From NCBI GenBank assembly GCA_947589035.1, contig CANPYZ010000014.1, positions 1-49,796 of the forward strand: a DNA stretch of 49,796 nucleotides. Reading direction: 5' to 3'. This DNA comes from an uncultured Clostridia bacterium (GTDB lineage: Bacteria > Bacillota > Clostridia > Oscillospirales > Ruminococcaceae). How positions within the stretch are numbered: position 1 is the stretch's first letter; every line of letters begins with the position of its first letter. The translations under genes were made by a program, and so were the position numbers. Positions 1 to 6,283 of this stretch are shown here, piece after piece. A model generated the notes under the pieces. That model searched no databases. It was given only the letters and a program-made list of their open reading frames with translations, and was not told the origin of the DNA.

Positions 1-745
1 CAACCACGACTTCCGAACCGGAAACCACTACAACAGCAAAAGCAACAACCACAACTTCCGAACCGGAAACCACTACAACAGCAAAAGCAACAACCACAAC
101 TTCCGAACCGGAAACCACTACAACAGCAAAAGCAACAACCACGACTTCTAAACCGGAAACCACTACAACAACTACTACTGAAACCATAACCACGACTTCC
201 GAACCGGAAACCACTACAACAAAAGCAACAACCACGACTTCTAAACCGGAAACCACTACAACAAAAGCAACAACCACAACTTCCGAACCAGAAACGACTA
301 CAGCAAAAGCAACAACCACGACTTCTAAACCGGAAACCACTACAACAAAAGCAACAACCACGACTTCTAAACCAGAAACCACTACAACAAAAGCAACAAC
401 CACAACTTCCGAACCGGAAACCACTACAGCAAAAGCAACAACCACAACTTCTGAACCGGAAACGACTACAACAACAACTACTGAAACCACAACCACGACT
501 TCCGAACCGGAAACGACAACAACAACTACTGAAACCACAACCACGACTTCTGAACCGGAAACGACTACAACAACAACTACTGAAACCACAACCACGACTT
601 CCGAACCGGAAACGACAACAACAACTACTGAAACCACAACCACGACTTCTGAACCGGAAACGACTACAACAACAACTACTGAAACCACAACCACGACTTC
701 CGAACCGGAAACCACTACAACAACTACTGAACCAGAAACCACAAC
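1..745 (+). repeat. Thr/Ser/Pro/Glu coding repeat array
   Basis: Near-identical direct repeats built on 'acttccgaaccggaaacc' plus 'actacaacagcaaaagcaac' units, of two phase lengths (with and without the AKA insert). All units stay in the dockerin gene frame. There are two sub-blocks: AKA-containing units up to about 450, and TTTTTETTTTTSEPE units from about 460 to 710. Long identity between units suggests recent unequal exchange, so the copy number may differ between strains or be collapsed in an assembly. Confidence 0.9.
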
Positions 746-1043
746 ACCAGAAGAAACAACAAATCCTGATATTCCTGAAGAAGAACTTCCTCTCGGTGAT
801 GTGAATGGTGATGGTCTTGTAAATGCCGTTGATGCTGCGGATATTCTGGTAGAAGCTGCAATGCTTGGTGCAGGCAATGATGGAATATTTACAGAACAAC
901 AAATACTTGCTGGTGATGTCAATAAAGATACCCGTATTAATGCAGAAGATGCAGCTAATATTTTACAATATGCTGCAATGATTGGTGCAGGTTCTTTCAC
1001 TGATGACATGAAAACCTATATGACACAACAAAATTTTCAATAA
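1..1043 (+). CDS. Dockerin-bearing secreted protein, 3' part (Thr-rich linker plus type I dockerin)
   Basis: The gene enters from the left edge; the reading frame is set from base 3 and is open to the TAA at 1041-1043. About 250 residues are a linker of TTTTSEPETTTT and TTTTAKA units, followed by an acidic stretch (PEETTNPDIPEEE) and a C-terminal dockerin. The dockerin has two duplicated calcium loops, GDVNGDGLVNAVD and GDVNKDTRINAED, with D-x-N-x-D...N..D ligands in the usual places, each followed by a helix ending in AAMxGAG. Dockerins of this kind bind cohesins and attach enzymes or structural proteins to a cellulosome or cell surface. The catalytic or binding part lies outside the window, so the function of the whole protein is unknown. 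Thr-rich linkers of this sort are commonly O-glycosylated in ruminococci (family knowledge, not seen here). Confidence 0.9.
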   Translation, partial: TTTSEPETTTTAKATTTTSEPETTTTAKATTTTSEPETTTTAKATTTTSKPETTTTTTTETITTTSEPETTTTKATTTTSKPETTTTKATTTTSEPETTTAKATTTTSKPETTTTKATTTTSKPETTTTKATTTTSEPETTTAKATTTTSEPETTTTTTTETTTTTSEPETTTTTTETTTTTSEPETTTTTTTETTTTTSEPETTTTTTETTTTTSEPETTTTTTTETTTTTSEPETTTTTTEPETTTPEETTNPDIPEEELPLGDVNGDGLVNAVDAADILVEAAMLGAGNDGIFTEQQILAGDVNKDTRINAEDAANILQYAAMIGAGSFTDDMKTYMTQQNFQ

Positions 1044-1060
1044 TTTTTGAAATAAAAATT

Positions 1061-1093
1061 TGCCCGCATACTTTATCGTGTGCGGGCATTTTT
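1061..1093. terminator. Bidirectional intrinsic terminator
   Basis: A stem of tgcccgcata (1061-1070) and tgtgcgggca (1079-1088) with one G-U pair and an 8-nt loop is followed by TTTTT on the plus strand. On the minus strand it is followed by AATTTTTATT. It sits between the end of the dockerin gene and the convergent gene ending at 1099. Confidence 0.85.
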
Positions 1094-1098
1094 AATTT

Positions 1099-1422
1099 TT
1101 AGAAATCAGAATGATTCACAAAAGCAACTCTCACGGAAAATTCCATCTGTTCAATAATAGCACTTGTTTCTTTATCAGCAATCTTCAGATAATACACAGC
1201 ATTTTCATCAAAATGGATATTTTTCAGCGTAAATCTTAATTTTATGGCTCTTTCCTGAGGTTTTCCGGTTTTATTTGCAAGCATTGTCTGAATATTACTA
1301 ACAAAATTTAATTTATTGTCGCAAAAATAAATTTCATATTCAGCAGGAACGAGTTTTCCGCTGACGGCTTCAATTTGCATGAAATCGAGTGAAAAAATAG
1401 TATTACTGATTTTTCTTGTCAT
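1099..1422 (-). CDS. Hypothetical protein, probably a C-terminal remnant
   Basis: A 107-residue beta-rich reading frame with no signal peptide or clear start signal: an in-frame TAA lies 27 nt upstream of the ATG and no good Shine-Dalgarno is visible. The pattern (SNIQTMLANKTGKPQER, then LKNIHFDENAVYYLKIADKE, then EQMEFSVRVAF near the end) looks like the C-terminal beta sandwich of a much larger protein. From memory it recalls the tail of PglZ-type BREX phosphatases, but I cannot verify that and do not assign it. It stands at the end of a stretch of decaying genes (1447-2026), so I read it as a surviving fragment rather than a complete gene. Convergent with the dockerin gene, sharing its terminator. 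Confidence 0.4.
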   Translation of the reverse strand: MTRKISNTIFSLDFMQIEAVSGKLVPAEYEIYFCDNKLNFVSNIQTMLANKTGKPQERAIKLRFTLKNIHFDENAVYYLKIADKETSAIIEQMEFSVRVAFVNHSDF

Positions 1423-1446
1423 GCTGATGAGTCTGACCTGAATTTT

Positions 1447-1602
1447 TTAGTATTTACGAAATGTTTTGAACTTTTCGGAATATTTCTGAATTTCACTACA
1501 GGCACACAGCATTCCTGCAAAGAAAAACCGCCATGAACAAAACGACTTCCGCCGCCTTGTTTTTTATGCGGATGTTTTTAAAAGGCGTGAAACCGGTAAC
1601 AT
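1447..1602 (-). pseudogene. Possible degraded lipoprotein-like fragment
   Basis: Read from ATG at 1602, the frame meets one in-frame TAA after 12 codons and then continues with a basic stretch, a hydrophobic run (WRFFFAGMLCAC) and a short tail (SEIQKYSEKFKTFRKY) to a stop at 1447. The basic-hydrophobic-Cys order resembles a lipoprotein signal. No product can be named. It may be noise, but it lies between two other broken frames on the same strand. Confidence 0.22.
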
Positions 1603-1604
1603 GA

Positions 1605-1821
1605 TTAGTAAAGATATTCATAGGAATGGGCATTAAATGCTCCGGATTCAGGAAGTGACATAAATAAAGCTAAATCTGTTTTATTTTGGTAATTTTGTAA
1701 ACTTTTGATACCGTCGTCATCATCGGAAACATCATTATTTGCACTTTCTATCGCTTCTTCCAGAACAGAACAGCCTGCGGATGATGAAAAGCAAAACAAT
1801 TACAGATGTTTTAATGTTCAA
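1605..1821 (-). pseudogene. Frameshifted small lipoprotein gene
   Basis: A Shine-Dalgarno (aaaggag at 1831-1837) lies 9 nt before a TTG at 1821 that opens MNIKTSVIVLLF, a typical basic-plus-hydrophobic signal start. That frame soon becomes LFIIRRLFCSG and stops at 1735. In the overlapping frame, beginning right after a TAA, comes FSSSAGCSVLEEAIESANND and a further 40 residues ending at 1605, where SAGC would be a good lipobox. A one-base indel between the two frames would join signal and mature part. I therefore read this as a frameshifted lipoprotein of roughly 70 residues. Product unknown; mature part is acidic (VSDDDDG). Confidence 0.45.
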
Positions 1822-1852
1822 AAAGCAATTCTCCTTTAAATTAGTGATTTTA

Positions 1853-2026
1853 TCAGTATAAGTCATCAATTGTGTAAATGGGTGTGTATCCTTCCGGAAC
1901 AGTGTCAGTCACCGCTGCTGAAGCGTAAATTTGTTCCTGTACAGCATGATTTGCTGAAAACATTGTACAATTGCACAACAAAACTCCCGCCATGATTAAC
2001 GCAGTAATTTTCTTTTTCATTTTCAT
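1853..2026 (-). CDS. Truncated secreted protein (signal peptide plus short stub)
   Basis: ATG at 2026 follows a good Shine-Dalgarno (aggag, 9-nt spacer) and an apparently intact promoter (2062-2090). The 57 residues begin MKMKKKITALIMAGVLLCNC, a classical signal peptide, and end PEGYTPIYTIDDLY at a TGA. PIYTIDDLY-type text normally introduces a longer repeat domain in secreted ruminococcal proteins (recollection of the family), and here it breaks off abruptly. I infer the remains of a larger secreted protein shortened by deletion. The next frame downstream (the frameshifted lipoprotein) is close enough to be on the same transcript. Confidence 0.5.
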   Translation of the reverse strand: MKMKKKITALIMAGVLLCNCTMFSANHAVQEQIYASAAVTDTVPEGYTPIYTIDDLY

Positions 2027-2061
2027 TTTACATAACTCCTTTGAAAATATTTGTTACACTC

Positions 2062-2090
2062 ATTTTAGCACAAAAATGAAATAGAGTCAA
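2062..2090 (-). promoter_or_regulatory. Sigma-A-type promoter for the truncated secreted gene
   Basis: Read on the minus strand: -35 TTGACT (2090-2085), 17-nt spacer ending TGC, -10 TAAAAT (2067-2062). The TGn before the -10 is an extended element. Points at the gene starting at 2026. Confidence 0.6.
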
Positions 2091-2136
2091 TGCAAAACAG
2101 TTCCGAAATTTTTTATTTTTTTGGAATCATTTTATC

Positions 2137-2166
2137 TTGACAATCATTCAGAATTTATGTTATACT
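2137..2166 (+). promoter_or_regulatory. Promoter with start site almost at the first codon
   Basis: -35 TTGACA (2137-2142), 18-nt spacer, -10 TATACT (2161-2166). Transcription should begin around 2172-2175, while candidate start codons are GTG 2175, ATG 2178 and ATG 2184. This leaves no room for a Shine-Dalgarno, so a leaderless or near-leaderless transcript is implied. Confidence 0.6.
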
Positions 2167-2177
2167 ATTCACGGGTG

Positions 2178-2423
2178 ATGCAGATGCAGAAATATAAGGC
2201 TGTCCAGAAGAGAACAATTAAACGTCTGGAAAATATCGAAGAAGAGAAGGCTAAACTGAACCGGATGATTTTCATTCTGGAACTATGCAGGGAATCTGAT
2301 GAAGAATTATGGAAACAGCTGATTTTGTTACAACTTGAAGATTTGAAGATTCTCAAAGGCAGAGAGGGAAATAAAATCAAAAACGAAATGAGACGAAAGA
2401 GGCGAAAACTGAAATATGAATAA
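2178..2423 (+). CDS. Small basic coiled-coil protein, unrecognised
   Basis: I start it at ATG 2178 (81 residues) because the frame upstream contains the promoter itself; TTG 2121 would place the -35 and -10 inside the gene. The protein is strongly charged and helical: RTIKRLENIEEEKAKLNRM, then DEELWKQLILLQLEDLKIL, ending with a very basic tail (KNEMRRKRRKLKYE). That suggests nucleic-acid contact or oligomerisation, but no family is recognised. Its stop overlaps the next gene's start by 8 nt (ATGAATAA at 2416-2423), so the two are probably translationally coupled. GC is low, like the gene that follows. Confidence 0.55.
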   Translation: MQMQKYKAVQKRTIKRLENIEEEKAKLNRMIFILELCRESDEELWKQLILLQLEDLKILKGREGNKIKNEMRRKRRKLKYE

Positions 2424-3630
2424 TGATATAGATTATGAAATTTATCAATATATCAATCAGCAGGCGGAAAATTATATTCCGCTGAAAGAACTGCTCTCAC
2501 AGAAAAAACTGACCTACGATACAGCTTTACAGAAAGCAGCTGAATTAAAAGAAAAATATCATTTTATCCGGAAAAAATATCATATCCAAAATCAGAATCT
2601 TGTTAGTTTCTGTTATGATTTAATGGAACAAATTCATCAGTTTCCGGAAAATCAGGAACTGCAATATTTATATTTCTGTATTCTAACGGATACAGGGTTA
2701 CTGAATCCAATCAATACAGGAGAACGGACAGAAGAACAGATGATTCGAAATTTTATTCGTCAAAAAGAAAAAATTCAGAAACTGACTAATTTCATGAAAA
2801 TACAGACAGAATGCAAAGAAAAATTAAAACATTTAACAGCAAATCTTGAAAAATCAGAAATTATAAATAATGATAATTTTATGCAGGAATTTGAATTATT
2901 ATATCAGCTGACAATTCAGCATACATTTCTGTATGGAGCAAATAAAAATCAAATTTATCAGGAAAATTTGCAGTCTTTACTGATAAATCTTAACAGCAAT
3001 GAGAATTTAAAAACAATTAAGCCTTATTTAATTTTTGCAGTATTAAGCCGTAAACACGGCATGATGCAGAAAAGGAAACACTTCATGCCGAATCTGAAAA
3101 CAGCATTTCAATATCAGGAATATCAAATTTACACCGATAACGGCAAAAATTTTAATTCGTACCAGTCTTATTTGGAATTATATGACCATTTGCGAAGATT
3201 CTACATGCAGGATAAAAACACAGATATTTTGTTTTGTGATTTCTGTTTTGCAAATCTTAGCCCACTGAATGAATGGTATTATGAAAATTGCCAGCCTGAT
3301 ATTGAAATTCCTATGAATTTAAAATTAAAAATTAAGCAATTAAAGGCTCTCAGCTTTCCGATGCTGTATTGTTATGAAGATTACAGCGAATATGATATTT
3401 CTGAATTTGAAGCAAAACATTCTGAAATTTGTCAGATATGGGAAACATTAATCACTTCTGATTTAACAGAAAAGTTTATGCAGGCAATTAATCATCATGC
3501 AAATCAGTCAGAAGTGCTGTACCAGTTGCCCTATTATGAAAAATATCCCCGATATGCAGAATTATTTTTCTATGAATCTGCTGAACATCTTCTGAATGAA
3601 AAAATGCTTGGTCTTTCTGAACTATTATGA
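2416..3630 (+). CDS. Hypothetical all-helical protein, 404 residues
   Basis: No family recognised. The sequence is rich in Gln, Asn, Lys, Tyr and Leu and reads as helical throughout, with a central pair-like FCDFCF motif near residue 275 and many aromatic residues in the C-terminal third. There is no signal peptide or obvious membrane helix, so it is probably cytoplasmic. Its ATG overlaps the preceding small gene by 8 nt and its TGA overlaps the next small frame by 4 nt (ATGA), giving a compact three-gene unit. A weak Shine-Dalgarno (agagg) lies somewhat far upstream, consistent with coupling. Base composition is more AT-rich than the housekeeping genes, which hints at acquired DNA (inference). 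Confidence 0.7.
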   Translation: MNNDIDYEIYQYINQQAENYIPLKELLSQKKLTYDTALQKAAELKEKYHFIRKKYHIQNQNLVSFCYDLMEQIHQFPENQELQYLYFCILTDTGLLNPINTGERTEEQMIRNFIRQKEKIQKLTNFMKIQTECKEKLKHLTANLEKSEIINNDNFMQEFELLYQLTIQHTFLYGANKNQIYQENLQSLLINLNSNENLKTIKPYLIFAVLSRKHGMMQKRKHFMPNLKTAFQYQEYQIYTDNGKNFNSYQSYLELYDHLRRFYMQDKNTDILFCDFCFANLSPLNEWYYENCQPDIEIPMNLKLKIKQLKALSFPMLYCYEDYSEYDISEFEAKHSEICQIWETLITSDLTEKFMQAINHHANQSEVLYQLPYYEKYPRYAELFFYESAEHLLNEKMLGLSELL

Positions 3631-3764
3631 AAATCATTTTGTCTTTACTTTTGTATTGTTTTATCGGAGTTTTCGCTTTCGCAAAATTAAAATATCGCTA
3701 TATATCGCCGATGTGTAAGTCGTGCAAGTCATTTCCTAAACTTTCTATATCACTTAATTTTTGA
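3627..3764 (+). CDS. Small membrane peptide with CKSCK motif, 45 residues
   Basis: ATG at 3627 overlaps the stop of the 404-residue gene (ATGA), an arrangement typical of coupled genes. The product begins MKIILSLLLYCFIGVFAFAK, a single membrane helix or signal segment, followed by KYRYISPMCKSCKSFPK with a paired-cysteine motif, and ends at TGA 3762-3764. It is short and may be chance, but the tight overlap and coherent membrane-plus-Cys design favour a real gene. The first repeat copy at 3697-3711 lies inside it. Confidence 0.42.
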   Translation: MKIILSLLLYCFIGVFAFAKLKYRYISPMCKSCKSFPKLSISLNF

Positions 3765-3835
3765 AAAAATTTCACCTAAAAGGATTTTAAGATACGACCT
3801 ACACACATTAACTCTTTTTGGCTATATTTCGCCGA
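3697..3835. repeat. Direct repeats flanking inverted repeats
   Basis: GCTATATATCGCCGA (3697-3711) recurs as GCTATATTTCGCCGA (3821-3835), one mismatch in 15. Between them GTGTAAGTCGT (3713-3723) and ACGACCTACAC (3794-3804) form an inverted pair with one mismatch. The arrangement resembles a miniature insertion element or recombination scar; there is no gene inside beyond the end of the small frame stopping at 3764. Confidence 0.4.
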
Positions 3836-3873
3836 AATTGTCTTTTGACTTTTTTATACCACTTCAAAAACTG

Positions 3874-3908
3874 AAATCCGTGTCCATTTGCCGGACACGG
3901 ATTTTTTC
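3874..3908. terminator. Bidirectional intrinsic terminator
   Basis: Perfect 12-bp stem aaatccgtgtcc (3874-3885) / ggacacggattt (3893-3904), 7-nt loop, T-run on the plus strand and CAGTTTTTG on the minus strand. It ends the GH44 transcript and any transcript from the 2178-3764 unit. Confidence 0.85.
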
Positions 3909-3925
3909 AGTGTAAGTTAATTATT

Positions 3926-6085
3926 TCAGTGAATGGTCATGCTGTTCATGGTCAGTTCAGATAAATCCTGTTCTACAGATTCACCGAGTGCAGCGTCATA
4001 ATAAGCATAATAATATGCCTGTACCTGGAGACTGGTTGCATTCTCCGGAACTTCAAAAGAGAATGTCGCTTCGCCTTGTCCGTTCAGCGTATGATTGCCG
4101 AGAGAAGTTTCATCTCCCTGAATCCATTCTTCTTTCGTGTTGTCCCAATAACCATAGCCCCATGAAGTCGCATAACCAGCTTTTCCGGAAACGGTGCAGG
4201 TTAATGTTTTTCCGGCAACGCCGTCTTTCGCTTTCCAGGTTGCTGTGTTGATTTCTTCAAAATCCCACGCTGTTTCTTCCGGCACACGTCCGGAAAGAAG
4301 TTTATTCTTCATGGCAACGAAATCAAAAATGTTAATGATTTCGTTCCCGTCAAAATCGCCTGCTTTCCAGTCGGTAAGCGTTCCGGCATTGAGTAAATAT
4401 TTCTGCATCATGACAACATCCGTTAAATTGAATTGTCCGTCAGTGTCGACATCACCCATTAATGTAAATGCATCAGAAGACACTTCAATCTGTACAACAG
4501 ATAATGCGGGAATTTCCACAGTGAATTGATTATCCGCAATATCATTCACTGCGCCTAATAACTGAATATCACTGGATTCTCCGGTAATGCCATAAATTGC
4601 CGCTGAACTGTATTGTGCATCGCCATTCAATTTTACGGTTGCTTTCTGACTCTGATGTAAGTCTTTATTCGTTAAAACGAGTGTCACTTTCGATTCGTCA
4701 GAACCGTGAATTGCAGCGTAAGAAGTCGCTTTTTCAATGTCGGAAGTTTTCGCACTAACAAGTGTATCCCCGAAAGAAGAACCTTTCCCGTCATAATTCG
4801 TGTATAAATTAATGGCAGAAAGCTGATAATCAATGTCAGAAGTCAAAGGCCATAATGTTGCTAAATAAACATCATTTGCCGCAAATGCTCCTAAAGCATC
4901 TGCTTCTGCAATTGCTCCGGAAACATGGTCACCACCTCCGAAATTATATTCCGTCATGGCAAGTTTCGTTCCGGGGTAATATTGTTCAATCGAATCCTGA
5001 ATATTCGGAAGAATCGGAAGATGTGCCTGCCCCCATTGCCCAATCCAGCTATTTTCCACATAACCTGTTTCGTAAAGGGAACGTGGTGCCTGCACTCTTG
5101 CTTCAATGCAGTCTTCATGCGTGTTGTCAATGCAGTTCGTCACACGGTCCGTTCCCATTGCTTCAGAATAATAATGCACGTCAATGGCATCAATTAAGCG
5201 TTTTCCCGCTTCTTTTTCCGCATTCGCCATTTTATCTAAGTAATACGAAAGAAACCAGTTATAGGAAGAATCTTTATCCGGTGCATCATTCAATTCCGTA
5301 TAAGACCCGAATCCATATAATGCTAAACCGAAAACTTCCGCTTTCGGGTCAACGGCTTTGATTGCGGCAGCGTATTCTGTTGATTTGTCAACCATTTCCG
5401 CATAAGTTGTCTTATCAGGGTGCATTAAACTGTGTGTACTGCTCCATAACCCTGGTTCATTATCTAAGTTATACCCGTTAATGCCTTCCGCCGTGGAAGC
5501 ATCGCCTAAGGTGTTCACTAAATAATTGACATATTCGTCCATATAGACATAATCATCAGTGGTGTCCGGTGTCATGGAAAATTCTGCATTTTTCGTTGCT
5601 TTCACTTGTTTCCATCTTGCGGAAGGTGCAGCCTCTTCCGGTGTGACTTCTCCGTCAGCGTCTGCGGAAGCGTAACCAGCCATTTGAATGGTTGCCATTT
5701 TATACGGAATGTTATGACTTACGCAATCTTCAGACAAATGCAATGCACAAGCACCTGGTGTTTTCGCTTCTTCTTCCGTGTAACCGTTCGTTAAAAACGT
5801 GTCGGAACTGTTCACCCAGTCAGAACCGGCATTGGAAAAGTTATTTTCCCAGTTATACGCTGAATAGCGGTTTCCGCCTTGTCTGACTGCCGTCGTGGTG
5901 ACATCATCTAAATAACCGGCATCGTTAATTCCGTAAATATACGGGCTAATGGATTTTTTCGCACTGTTTACGTCTACTGTGACATCAAGTGCATAGCTGT
6001 CTCCTTCAGCGGCTGCCGGAAAAGCAGACCCCAGCGAAGTCAATAAAAACGCCGCAACAGAAACAGCAAGAAATTTCTTTTTCAT
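3926..6085 (-). CDS. Cellulosomal GH44 endoglucanase/xyloglucanase with internal dockerin
   Basis: 719 residues. Signal peptide 1-26 (MKKKFLAVSVAAFLL...AAA). Residues about 30-540 form a glycoside hydrolase family 44 catalytic region: the acid/base Glu is E210 in GYNLDNEPGLW and the nucleophile E379 in LAMTEYNFGG, spaced much as in known GH44 enzymes. A dockerin follows (about 543-600: GDVDTDGQFNLTD and GDFDGNEIINIFD, calcium ligands intact), and then about 110 residues rich in Trp, Tyr and Ala (606-719) that are probably a carbohydrate-binding module, perhaps of the type described with ruminococcal GH44 enzymes (inference). It should cleave beta-1,4-glucan or xyloglucan outside the cell as a cellulosome component. 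Shine-Dalgarno aaaggagag precedes the ATG; monocistronic, with its own promoter and terminator. Confidence 0.93.
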   Translation of the reverse strand: MKKKFLAVSVAAFLLTSLGSAFPAAAEGDSYALDVTVDVNSAKKSISPYIYGINDAGYLDDVTTTAVRQGGNRYSAYNWENNFSNAGSDWVNSSDTFLTNGYTEEEAKTPGACALHLSEDCVSHNIPYKMATIQMAGYASADADGEVTPEEAAPSARWKQVKATKNAEFSMTPDTTDDYVYMDEYVNYLVNTLGDASTAEGINGYNLDNEPGLWSSTHSLMHPDKTTYAEMVDKSTEYAAAIKAVDPKAEVFGLALYGFGSYTELNDAPDKDSSYNWFLSYYLDKMANAEKEAGKRLIDAIDVHYYSEAMGTDRVTNCIDNTHEDCIEARVQAPRSLYETGYVENSWIGQWGQAHLPILPNIQDSIEQYYPGTKLAMTEYNFGGGDHVSGAIAEADALGAFAANDVYLATLWPLTSDIDYQLSAINLYTNYDGKGSSFGDTLVSAKTSDIEKATSYAAIHGSDESKVTLVLTNKDLHQSQKATVKLNGDAQYSSAAIYGITGESSDIQLLGAVNDIADNQFTVEIPALSVVQIEVSSDAFTLMGDVDTDGQFNLTDVVMMQKYLLNAGTLTDWKAGDFDGNEIINIFDFVAMKNKLLSGRVPEETAWDFEEINTATWKAKDGVAGKTLTCTVSGKAGYATSWGYGYWDNTKEEWIQGDETSLGNHTLNGQGEATFSFEVPENATSLQVQAYYYAYYDAALGESVEQDLSELTMNSMTIH

Positions 6086-6147
6086 GAAATTCTCTCCTTT
6101 TCAGTTTAAGTTAATCTGGAATACATTCTTTTTAATATATTATATTC

Positions 6148-6176
6148 AGTATAGCATATTTTTTCCGGTTTGTCAA
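6148..6176 (-). promoter_or_regulatory. Promoter of the GH44 gene
   Basis: Minus strand: TTGACA (6176-6171), 17-nt spacer ending in TGC, TATACT (6153-6148). Perfect -35 and extended -10, about 60 nt upstream of the GH44 ATG. Confidence 0.8.
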
Positions 6177-6221
6177 GAAAAATTCCAGAAGACATGAAAA
6201 TCAATTTTCGTCAGGAAAGAC

Positions 6222-6250
6222 TTGCATTTCAGAAAAAAATCTGTTATAAT
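6222..6250 (+). promoter_or_regulatory. Promoter of pepF
   Basis: TTGCAT (6222-6227), 17-nt spacer, TATAAT (6245-6250). Expected start near 6257, leaving a short leader with the Shine-Dalgarno at 6267-6274. Confidence 0.65.
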
Positions 6251-6283
6251 AAGAATAACATCATGCAGAAAGGGTTGATTAGC

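Noticed and set aside
1-745. CRISPR-like spaced repeats
   Set aside because: Units are codon-phased, with no unique spacers, and encode one continuous Thr-rich linker ending in a dockerin.
4855-5361. 168-residue frame opposite the GH44 gene
   Set aside because: Fully antisense to a conserved enzyme; its text is low-complexity and lacks a ribosome site. It arises from codon bias.
6170-6283. N-terminal extension of pepF to TTG 6170
   Set aside because: Would start inside the divergent promoter region and upstream of the pepF promoter itself; no ribosome site, and family length fits the TTG at 6284.
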